Shown here piece after piece: positions 1 through 8,700 of a stretch of 18,116 nucleotides of DNA. Every line of letters starts with the position of its first letter. Within the stretch, counting starts at the first letter, position 1. The position numbers were made by a program, and so were the translations under genes. Source of the stretch: Christensenella sp. UBA3798 (GTDB lineage: Bacteria; Bacillota; Clostridia; Christensenellales; CAG-1252). The notes under the pieces were generated by a model that did no database searches, was not told the origin of the DNA, and saw only the letters and a list, made by a program, of their open reading frames with translations. Where the stretch lies: assembly GCA_002368735.1 (NCBI GenBank), contig DFEQ01000089.1, positions 1-18,116 of the forward strand. The letters are read 5' to 3'.

Positions 1-2
1 GC

Positions 3-515
3 ACCAGCCCGAGCTATCTCGTGATGGCGAGTATGGACTATGCGCGCGAACTTCTAGAAAGAAAAGGCGAAGAGATGTACGCGAAAGTCAAAGAGGAGTT
101 GGAGCGCGTAAAAGCGGCGCATCCCACGGTAGCCGTGCTCCCGTCGGACGACTTTACCCGCGTCGTGCTTCTTTGCAAAAGAGCAGGTTACGCCCTCGCC
201 GCTGCGTGGGAGAGAGAGGGGATATTTACCGAAGCGGCGGACGCAGATCGCGTCGTGATGATCGTGACCCCCTTCAACTATACCTCGCTCGAGCGGGCAT
301 TCTCCATCGCGGAGAACTGCCGAGAGAAAAATGCGGAATATCCCGATATATCCGATATTATCGGCAAAGTCAGCGTGTACGACGTCGGCGTATATCCGCC
401 CGGCGTTCCTCTCGTTCGCGCAGGGGAGGTCGTCTCCAAAGAGACGGCGGACGTTTTGCGGGCGAATTTAGATAGACTTTTCGGCACGGTTGATGGTAAA
501 ATAGTAACGAAATGA
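3..515 (+). CDS. Orn/Lys/Arg decarboxylase family protein (YaaO-like), C-terminal part, 5' truncated
   Basis: The reading frame is open from the first bases of the window, so the gene starts upstream; the apparent GTG/ATG at 21-26 is internal. The frame begins TSPSYLVMASMDYAREL, which matches the conserved core segment (SPSY..MAS.D.AR) just after the PLP-lysine region of fold-type I Orn/Lys/Arg decarboxylases. The rest corresponds to the family's small C-terminal domain, ending with the characteristic segment VYPPGVPLVRAGEVVS (roughly codons 129-144 of the visible part). The PLP-binding lysine and most of the catalytic domain lie outside the window, so substrate (arginine, lysine or ornithine) cannot be told. 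In Bacillus the homologue yaaO lies just upstream of tmk, holB and yaaT, which fits the neighbours here, although tmk is absent from this interval. The stop codon overlaps the holB start (ATGA, 512-515), suggesting translational coupling. Family assignment is confident; substrate is open. Confidence 0.88.
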   Translation, partial: TSPSYLVMASMDYARELLERKGEEMYAKVKEELERVKAAHPTVAVLPSDDFTRVVLLCKRAGYALAAAWEREGIFTEAADADRVVMIVTPFNYTSLERAFSIAENCREKNAEYPDISDIIGKVSVYDVGVYPPGVPLVRAGEVVSKETADVLRANLDRLFGTVDGKIVTK

Positions 516-1498
516 ACGAATTACGGTACGCAAGCGAGGTCAAAAATTCCTCGGCATACAAGGCTATATCGGCGGATATCGATAGGGGAGAGTTCTCTCA
601 CGCCTATTTTATCCTCTCAGAGGATAAGGACGCGGTCGATACCCTCTTTGCCCTCATTGCGATGAAGGCGTATTGCCCCACCGCTTGCGGCTCGTGCGCC
701 GAGTGTCACAAGGTGCTCGTGCGTTCCAAACCCGACGTCAAGTATCTGGCAGAGGGGAACGAGAACTTTACCGTAGCGGAGATGGCGGAGGTCACCGAAG
801 ACGCCGGAATGACGGCGTTCGAAGGGGGGCGGAAACTCTATTTCTTCAAGAATTTCGAGAACCTCGCGGACGCCCCGCAAAACAAACTTTTGAAGACGTT
901 GGAAGAGCCCTTCGACAAGGTGCACTTCATCCTGTCGGCAGCGTCCACAGCCACCGTTCTCCCCACCGTTCTGTCCCGTGTGAAGCAGGTGACGCTCGCG
1001 GCGTTCCCGACCGAGGAGATAAAAAGCGCACTGATAAAATCGGGCGTTCCCGCAGAGCGTGCGGAGCGCGGCGCTAGGCTCTCGCAAGGGAGTTTGACCC
1101 GTGCGCGTGAGTTTGCCGTGGACGAGGATTTCGCCCGCCACGTGGAGGAGGTCACCGACCTCCTGACCGAGCTCAAGAGCACCGCCGACGTATATCGCTT
1201 TTTGAAAGAGGGGATATTCACCAAGGAAAGGATCGAGCGCACGCTGTCGATGTTCGAGGTGGTATTCCATTCCGTCATGAGCTATCACCTGGGGCTTCCC
1301 CTCCTATTGGAAGAGAAGAAGCAGGCGATCGCCGAGATCGCGGGGGCGTATAGTTTGGCCGCCGTGGGGGAGGCTACGGAGGTCATCCTCACCTGCCGCG
1401 CTCGCTTAAAAGCAAACTGCAACGCGACTAACGTCGCTGACTACCTATTATTGAAATTACCGGAGGTAAAGTACAAATGCCGATCGTCGTTGGCGTGA
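512..1498 (+). CDS. holB: DNA polymerase III subunit delta prime (clamp loader)
   Basis: This 328-residue protein is the delta prime subunit of the clamp-loader complex, which with tau/gamma and delta loads the beta clamp at primed template in the cytoplasm. Seen in the sequence: an AAA+-like N-terminal half with a zinc-module cysteine set (Cys55, Cys59, Cys62, Cys65), the family hallmark QNKLLKTLEEP (123-133), and the segment VLPTVLSRVKQV (149-160) where the family usually has SRC. The usual P-loop region after SHAYFI reads LSEDKDAVDTLF and keeps no GxxGxGK motif, consistent with a delta prime that does not bind ATP. Length matches the family. The ATG overlaps the stop of the upstream decarboxylase by four bases, and the gene's last 22 bases overlap ricT, so the three are probably co-translated. 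The same order (yaaO, holB, yaaT) with extra genes in between is known in Bacillus. Confidence 0.93.
   Translation: MNELRYASEVKNSSAYKAISADIDRGEFSHAYFILSEDKDAVDTLFALIAMKAYCPTACGSCAECHKVLVRSKPDVKYLAEGNENFTVAEMAEVTEDAGMTAFEGGRKLYFFKNFENLADAPQNKLLKTLEEPFDKVHFILSAASTATVLPTVLSRVKQVTLAAFPTEEIKSALIKSGVPAERAERGARLSQGSLTRAREFAVDEDFARHVEEVTDLLTELKSTADVYRFLKEGIFTKERIERTLSMFEVVFHSVMSYHLGLPLLLEEKKQAIAEIAGAYSLAAVGEATEVILTCRARLKANCNATNVADYLLLKLPEVKYKCRSSLA
1462..1467 (+). promoter_or_regulatory. Ribosome binding site of ricT inside holB
   Basis: GGAGGT lies nine bases before the ATG at 1477 and sits inside the last codons of holB. It fixes the ricT start, which overlaps holB by 22 bases. Confidence 0.8.
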
Positions 1499-2445
1499 AA
1501 TTCAGTAACAATAGCAAGGTTTATACGTTCGATGCCGCGGGAGAAGACTACGAAGAGGGCGACCTCGTCGTGGTGGATACCCAAAAAGGGAACGAACTCG
1601 GCTCCGTCGCAAAGGCGAATTACGTCGTGGAGGAGGAAGCCCTCCCCGGTGAATTGAAAAAAGTCATTCGCAAAGCGAATGGTCGTGACCTCGACCTGTG
1701 CAAAAAGGCAAAGGAGACCGAGCCAAAAGCATTGGAGATCGCCCGTGAAAAGGCGAGAAAGCTGGGGATAGACCTCAAATTCATCTCTTCCGAAGTCGCC
1801 TTCGATTGCAAGCGCGTGGTGCTCTATTTCACCTCGGAGGAAAGAGTGGACTTCCGCGAGCTCGTCAAGGAGCTTGCCTCCGCTCTGCACGCGAGGATAG
1901 AGCTTCGTCAGCTCTACGAGCGCGACGACGTCAAACTGCGCGGCGCCCTCGGGATGTGCGGCAGAGAGTGCTGCTGCCGCTCTCACCTCCGCGACTTTGA
2001 GAAGGTCACGGTCAAGATGGCAAAGGTGCAGGGGCTCTCCCTGAACCCCACCAAGATCAGCGGCATCTGCGGCAAGCTGATGTGCTGCTTGAAGTACGAA
2101 AACGACTATTATGCCGAGGTCTTCAAGCAGATGCCCAAGATAAACGCCAAGGTCATGACGCCCGACGGTCTTGCCGTCGTGGAGTCCAACGATATGCTCA
2201 AGAAGACAGTGACCTGCAAGGTGTTCGTTGATGATACTTATATCATCAAAAAGTTCGCTTTGGAGGAGATCACCATCCTGAAGCCCACCCCGCAGCAACC
2301 CTCCGCCAAGAAGGATAAGAAGAAGGACGACCGCCGCGGCGATAAGCCCCCGCGCGACAAAAAGCCGCAGGAGGAGATTGCCGAGGAGGAAGGAGATCTT
2401 GACGATGATCTCGACAGTTTACCCGATGGGGACGGCGAGGAATAG
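1477..2445 (+). CDS. ricT: PSP1-domain protein RicT/YaaT, regulatory iron-sulfur protein
   Basis: A 322-residue cytoplasmic protein of the PSP1/YaaT family. In Bacillus subtilis RicT joins YlbF (RicF) and YmcA (RicA) in a complex that carries [4Fe-4S] clusters and aids RNase Y-dependent maturation of certain mRNAs. Seen here: an N-terminal beta-rich region beginning MPIVVGVKFSN, the PSP1 core at about residues 45-215, and the family's cysteine signature in two clusters, GMCGRECCCRSHL (Cys161, 165, 166, 167) and SGICGKLMCCLKYE (Cys198, 203, 204). After about residue 270 comes a Lys/Arg-rich then strongly acidic tail, probably disordered and variable in the family. The start is set by the GGAGGT within holB. 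A terminator follows six bases after the stop, so this is the last gene of the operon. Family is near certain; the RNase Y role is taken from Bacillus. Confidence 0.94.
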   Translation: MPIVVGVKFSNNSKVYTFDAAGEDYEEGDLVVVDTQKGNELGSVAKANYVVEEEALPGELKKVIRKANGRDLDLCKKAKETEPKALEIAREKARKLGIDLKFISSEVAFDCKRVVLYFTSEERVDFRELVKELASALHARIELRQLYERDDVKLRGALGMCGRECCCRSHLRDFEKVTVKMAKVQGLSLNPTKISGICGKLMCCLKYENDYYAEVFKQMPKINAKVMTPDGLAVVESNDMLKKTVTCKVFVDDTYIIKKFALEEITILKPTPQQPSAKKDKKKDDRRGDKPPRDKKPQEEIAEEEGDLDDDLDSLPDGDGEE

Positions 2446-2451
2446 GAAAAA

Positions 2452-2475
2452 GACGGCGAAAAGCCGCCTTTTTTT
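2452..2475 (+). terminator. Rho-independent terminator after ricT
   Basis: A short stem (CGGC, loop GAAAA, GCCG; extended by an outer G-C pair across one A-C mismatch) is followed directly by seven T residues. It starts six bases past the ricT stop and closes the decarboxylase-holB-ricT operon. Confidence 0.8.
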
Positions 2476-2567
2476 ATGCGGAATTCGGAATTGTGGGTCG
2501 CGTTGCTACGAAAACATCCTCATCTAGGGAGCGGAGAGAATGTAAAATCTATCCCTACATCCTTAAC
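2476..2567. other. Non-coding lead-in to the first hairpin array
   Basis: No gene is visible. The stretch opens with ATGCGGAATTCGGAATT (2476-2492), closely resembling ATGCGGAATGCGGAATC at 14003-14019, which also precedes a hairpin array; both lead-ins end in ATCCTTAACT just before the first hairpin. The sequence in between is not alike and differs in length. A 6-bp inverted pair TAGGGA/TCCCTA (2525-2530 and 2552-2557) lies in the middle. Together the two shared ends look like the boundaries of a dispersed element. Confidence 0.5.
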
Positions 2568-2697
2568 TGCTCGCAACGCAAGCAACTTCACTATTCGCTT
2601 TCTGCGAATAACTTCACTGACGAAGTCAACTTCACTGCTCGCGCTGCGAGCAACTTCACTTCTCGCATAGCGACACCATAACGACGGCTCTGCCGTC
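2568..2697. repeat. Hairpin-bead array, copy 1 (six small palindromes with constant linkers)
   Basis: Six short inverted repeats in a row, mostly separated by AACTTCACT. They are: 2568-2584 (TGCTCGC/GCAAGCA, one mismatch), 2593-2609 (ATTCGC/GCGAAT), 2619-2627 (GAC/GTC), 2637-2651 (GCTCGC/GCGAGC), 2663-2673 (TCGC/GCGA) and 2683-2697 (GACGGC/GCCGTC). The last linker is CACCATAA instead. Loops are 3-5 bases. As RNA the stretch would fold into a string of hairpins. Open frames through it encode only low-complexity translations of the repeat and lack a ribosome binding site. The array lies between a terminator and a promoter, so it may not be transcribed at a high level. Copy 2 is at 14051-14237. 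Confidence 0.85.
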
Positions 2698-2713
2698 AAT
2701 ATTTGATATTGAC
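2695..2713. promoter_or_regulatory. Operator-like perfect inverted repeat over the -35 box
   Basis: GTCAATAT-TTG-ATATTGAC has perfect 8-bp arms and a 3-base spacer. Its right arm covers five of the six bases of the -35 hexamer (2709-2714). A 19-base dyad at this position is typical of a repressor site, though it also touches the last array hairpin (2683-2697) and could be a relic of the array. No regulator gene lies nearby. Confidence 0.5.
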
Positions 2714-2737
2714 ATCGTCGCGCGCGTGTAGTATTAT
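2709..2737 (+). promoter_or_regulatory. SigA-type promoter of the giant lipoprotein operon, predicted leaderless start
   Basis: The -35 is TTGACA (2709-2714), the spacer 17 bases, and the -10 TATTAT (2732-2737). Counting the standard six bases after the -10 puts +1 at 2744, the A of the ATG start codon. No Shine-Dalgarno sequence is present between the -10 and the ATG. Confidence 0.8.
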
Positions 2738-2743
2738 AGTAAT

Positions 2744-5700
2744 ATGCGTAAATCTCGTATTGCCATCATTTTATCTATCGTATGCGTCCTCGCGCTTATC
2801 GCCACGGGGCTTTTTGCTTGCGGAAACACCGATCCCATCGTAGACCCTTCCGAGGGTCGCGTCGTTGCCGTTGCTTCCGCGATGGACACCGTCTATGCGG
2901 CGATGCTCGCTCAAGACGGCTCTGTTGGCAGCAATTACTTCACGTTAAAGACGTCGGGCAGCTATACCTATGACGACAAGATATACGACGTCGCGTTCGG
3001 CGGCACCTTTGATATCACGCAGTCGGGGGATGACGACCTCGCCAACAATCGCTCTCAGCTCCTTCTCGAGGTCAAGCAGGGGGGGATAGAGGTATTCCTC
3101 CTGTATTATTCCGCCGGGAAGCTGTATCTGCACTTCCCGCCCTATGCCCGTCGCGGCATGATATCGGACTATCGCTTGGACGAAGCGGTGCGCCGCATCG
3201 TGTCCGAGAAGAATTCGGGCGTTATCAAAAGGGCGGCGGATACCATTCCCACCATTGGCGAGAGTATATTTACCGAGTGCAGGTGCTACACCGCGGAGGA
3301 TAAGAGCGACCGCTACGACTTCACCCTCTCGTATACGAAACTCTTTGAAACCTTCGCGTCCATCGTGGATTCGTGGGACGCGGGCTTCAGCGCGGCGGAG
3401 CTACTGTCCGCCTTGCATCTGACCGAGGCGGATCGCGCTTCTCTCAGCGCCGATACGGGCGCGACCACCCTGTCCTTCGTCGTCAAGGAGGGCGCCTTTA
3501 TTTCCGCCAAGGCGGAAAAGGCGGAGGGTGGATCCATCGTGATGGATACTTTCGCTTTGACGCGCGGGCTGGACGAAATAGAGCTTCCCTCCGCGCTTTC
3601 CACTTTCAGTGAGTTCGACTTTAGGAACTTCGCCATCTCGGGCACCATGGAGCTCCGTGCGAGCGGCAAGGGGGACCGCGCCGTCAATTACGACGTGACG
3701 GTGTCCCGCGATTACGAGGGCGTCACCTACCCATTTGATTACGATTTTGCTTCGCACTACGTCGCGGGGCAGGGCTGGGAGTTCGCGCTCTCCTTGAAGG
3801 ACAAGAACGGCAAGTCGTCCGCCTTTACCATTCGCAACGGCTATCTCTACCTTGACCTGACCGCCTACGGCGTCCAAAAGTGCAAGATCTCCACGGAGGA
3901 ACTCTCCTCCCGCCTCGGCACGACGGGCTTTAAGGAGGTAGGCACCTACGACTTCCGCGACAGGCTGCACCTTCTCGTGCTTCTTGCGGCGGCAAGGAGC
4001 GAGGAGGGCGAGACCGTCAAGTACACCCTCGGCAAGGAGATATTTGACCTCATCGGCGAAAAGGTCGGTTTCAAAGGACTCTTCGGCATCAGCGGCGCCG
4101 AGATATCCTGGAACACCGCAAACGACAGGTTGCAGAACTTCGCCGCCACCCTCACCGTGGGCGGTATGACGGCGTCCTTGTCGGCGCAGAGCTTCGTCTT
4201 CGGTACCCCCACCGCGCTTGCGGACGTCACGGACGCCGACTACGTAGACCTCACCACCAAGGAGACCACCCACTTCGCCATTTCCGGCACCATTCGTCAG
4301 ACCACCGTCTTCGGCTCGGAGGGCGCGATGCTCTCGACCCTTCTCGCCTCTCTGTCGGGCAAGGACTTCAATACGGACACCTATCTCAAATACGACGTTT
4401 CGGGCGCGATCGGATATACCGCCCATTTCGTCTATGGTAAGACGGGCGCTTTGAAGACAGTCTTCCTGCGCCTCTTCCGTCCTAACGGCAGCGAGATCCT
4501 CACCCTCTACTATACGGGCGATACTTCCGACGTATTTTATCTGATCACGCCGGAGGAGAGCGGGTCGGGCGTGCGCAGGGCGTATACCCTCACCCTCGCA
4601 GACGAGCCCCTCGCCGCCTTCAACGCGGCGCTCGGCGTGGGAGAAGCAAGCCCCCAGCGCAAGATATACCTCGGCGCGAAGGCGGATGAGTTTATGTTCG
4701 GCGTGCATTCGTCGATGCTCGGCGTCATCGCGGAGAAGGTCGCTTTGATCTATCCCGACTTCTCTTTACCCTACCTTTCGGCGCTCCATTGCAGGCGCTA
4801 CGAAGTGCGCGTGAGCGATGACACCATCACCGCCGGCGCCATCCTCGGCGACGACAACGAAGTCACCGTTACGGCGACCAAGTTCGACGTGACCTACGGC
4901 GACGACGTGGCGATCACCTCGATGACCCCCGTGGACCTTCCCACCCTCATCCCCCTCCTTGCGGACAACAATATGCCGTCGGAAGCCATCGTCACCTTCC
5001 CCGGCCTTACGTATAAGGTGTCGCTCCTCGACGAGGCGGGCGACAAGATATGGCGCTACACCGGCACGCCCGAGAGGATGGGACGCGCAGGGCAGATAGA
5101 AGAGGTCGCCGCTTCCGCCACCATCCTCGGCAAGGACTTAAACGTTATCCTCCGCGTGGATATGACCCCACCCGCGACCCCCGACGACGTGGTGCTCGGC
5201 GGCAGTATTATATGTAAGGACGCTTTCGATAAGGAGATCGCGTTCTCCTCTTCCGACCGCTACGACGTTTTGACCCGCACCTTTACGATGAATTACTATA
5301 ACGATCCGACGCCGCAGACCCTCTTCGACTCGGTCACCTCTCTCCTTGTCAACATAAACGGGGTGGAGTACGCAAAGACCATCACCTGGAATACTTCTCG
5401 TGCCGTCGCCGCCTTCGGCGCGACCGAGAATAATACGGACGTCGTCGTCGACCCCATCGTCAAGAGCTACTTCGGCACCGATATCAATCTCAGCAACCTC
5501 GGCGACGCTTTCAAGTTTAAACTCCACGTGGACGGCACCATCGCCGATGCAGTCGTGTACGTCGAAGGGACGGACATCACCGATTATTCAATGAAGTTCG
5601 TTGCCTACGACGGCAGAGACCCCCTTGACCCCGCCGTGTATTCCGACGTCCTCAACGTCAGGACGCTGGACGGCGTTTTGGTCGAAGTCAGACGTGTAGA

Positions 5701-8700
5701 GTGGGTCTTGAACGACCCGACGGTCATTTCCAAGAAGAACAATAATGCCCTCTACTCCTACTCCACCTCCGAGACGCAGCAGTCCTTTATGACCGTCAGG
5801 ATCTACGATTCCCGCGGCGGCTACGTTTCCAAGGAGATCCCCGTCTACTTTGAGGCGAGGGAGGTAAAGACGGTGTCCTTCGCGGGGCTCCCCGGCGTGA
5901 CCTACGACGGCGTGACCGCGCTGTACTCTTTTAACGACTTGCCCGGCGTGAGCTACTCTGCCACGAGGGGCTTTATCTTTGACGTGCTCAAGGTCAGAGG
6001 GCTGGATTCCGCTCGCACGGACGGCGTCTTGCCGCAGACCTTCATTGCCAACGCGGGCGACTCGGACGAGTGGACGGTCACCGGCATCAAGTGGTCTTTC
6101 GAGGACGTATCGGGCGTTTTGAACGCTTCGGGCAAGGACGGCGAACTTACCTTGTCCATCGGCGACGACATCAGCGGCTATCAGGAAAAGACCTTCCCCT
6201 ATCGCTTCACCGCGCTCAACGTCACCGCCACCGAACTTATGGTGGACGAAGACACCGCCATCGAGGGTAGTTACTGGAAGACCGCTTCCACTTATTCCTA
6301 CACGGCGGAGAAACTCAACGCCTATACCTACAAGTTCCCTGCGTACGTCCGCGTGAGCTATACGACGAGCGAGGGGAACGGCAGCGAAGTGCTGCGCATG
6401 GATTGGAGGTATGATAAGCCCTTTAACGAGGACGAACTCTGCGACGGCGGCACCTACATCTTGGAGGGGGCTGTCGGCAGCGCGACCTTGACCGTGACGC
6501 TGTCTTTCGACCGCAAAATCATCTCGAACTATCACTTCACGGAGGATGACGAAGAGGCTACGGTGACGGCGGAAGGAGTGCCTTTGACCAAGCTTTCCGC
6601 GCACGGAGTGACCATCGCGGACGACGTCAATAAGAAGTGCTTGACCTTCTCCGCGCTTGACGCGCTGTCGGAGGATGGTCTGAAATATCACGACAAAGCG
6701 AATTATCCCGCCACCCTCAAGGTAGCTTTCGGCGGCGCCGAATACATCGACGTGGCGGTGGAATGGGACCTTTCGCCCCTTCTCGAAAGGACGAATATTC
6801 TGGATAGCGGCGCGCTCGTAGCGGTGAACGCTATCGCCAAAGGGCAGAGCTTTGAAGTGTACGTCTATGTGGAACAGGCGTTCGACGACGTATATATCGA
6901 CAGTGCGCTGACCAAGAAGAGCTTGACCTTCAGTTTGCTGAAGGCAGGCGACCTCCTCCCCGACCTCGAGCACCACGCCCTTGTGGTGACCGACCCCCGC
7001 GACGTCAAGAATTATCCGACCGAGCTCTATATCGGCGTGGATAAGACGGTCACCGTTTTGGAATGGATAGGTTTGGACGAAGTTTCCTCTCTCTATGCGC
7101 AGTATTACGACGAGTTCTTCGCTCCCAATAAGATCTCGGGCACCGTCTACGTAAAAGCAAAGATCGGCGACCCCGCCATCGGCTACAAGGAGATAACCGT
7201 TCCCGTCCATATCGAGGAGCGCGAAATGGGCTCTCTCTCCGTCAGCGGGCTGCCCTTTGCGGCAAGCTCCGAGATGACGGGCGGCGCCACGCCCTACGCC
7301 ATCACCTCCAAGGCGGTGGATATGACCCTGAACGGCAGGCACTGCGACTTAGCGTTGGAGCTCGACCCCTACTATGTAGACCCCACCTCGCAGACGACTT
7401 TCCCGACCTATCTCGTCTTTGAATTGGACGGGAAACTCGTGCGCCACACGGCGATATGGGACCTCAGCAAGATCCCCGCGGACGCCGCGGCGGCGGATGC
7501 GACCGTCAACTATCTCGTTTGGGCGATCGTGGACCTCGGGCTCGACTCCATCCAAAAGGTGAAGATCCCCGTGGTGGCTACCGTATTGAAGCGCGAGATC
7601 GCAGACGTGTGGATAGGCGATTCCTGCGCGAAGTACATCGATATCGACGGCTATGCCGACGCACCTTTCGGGGGCGAGATCATCGGCAAATACGTCTATC
7701 TCGACGTCAAAGTGCAGTTCAAGAACGACAACGGCAAGAAGGAAGCCAACAAGTATCCCTTGAAGCTCAGATACGACAAGTCGGACGTCAAACTCTCCTA
7801 TATCGGCGGCAGGGTCGAAAACGTGTCGGTCTACGTGGGCAACGAGAGCGGCGGCTATCGCGTGATCGACGGCTACACCATCCGCATCACGTCCGCCATC
7901 ATCACCAAGGTCGTCACCAAGAACGGCGTGGAAGATAAGATATTCTACGAGGCAACGCGCGACCCTGTGACGGGGAATATCTCCTACACAACGCCCGACG
8001 CCGAATCGGTGGATATCAACGATCTGCCTTCTACCGTGAAGGTGACCTTCGGCTTCGGCGCGGGGACGGAGAAGACCGTTTCCTTCGCAAAGGAAGGCGT
8101 GACGGGGCAAGGCTTGGTCTTCGCTTGGGTCAGGAGCCCGGACAAGGACGCCTATCTCGGCATCGTTTTGCGCAATTCCTCTCTCTCCGAGAGCGTGGGC
8201 GCAGGCATGCGCCAGTCGGTGTATAATACCAAACAGAACAATTATTCCTCCGTCAAGTACGAGCACTTCTTTGACGACACCTCCTTCGACGACACCTATC
8301 GCGACGGCGTGAACGACGCGGGCAAGATAACGGTGGCGGGCTTCTTGGAGGAGAAGGGCGCATTCATATCCGCTTCCGTTATCGGCAAGGAGTATCAGGT
8401 CAGATATATCACCGCAGACGCGGATGACGCGTCGCCGCTTGGCGAGAGCTCGGTTTTGGACGCAGGTTCCTACCGTCTGTACGTCAGCGTCGAATCGCAC
8501 TCGCAGTATAAGGGCAAGGTGTATAAGAGATTTACGATAGCCAAGAAGACTCTCTCTTCCGCCAACGTCGGGCTCTATGTCGGCGGCAAGTACAGGACCG
8601 AGTCGCAGAGGACGGGCGTGTATCTCGGCAAGGGCGAGGACGGCAAGTATTATCTCAGCGCGGGTATCGTCGGTTACGACGTCACTATGCCCCTGCTCCT

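Noticed and set aside
2476..2681. Small open frames running through the first hairpin array
   Set aside because: The translations merely repeat the linker and hairpin (NFT, SLT-type residues), there is no ribosome binding site, and the DNA is palindromic.
5588..7342. Minus-strand open frame of 584 codons
   Set aside because: Same reason: antisense to the giant lipoprotein, with no domain resemblance and no ribosome binding site.
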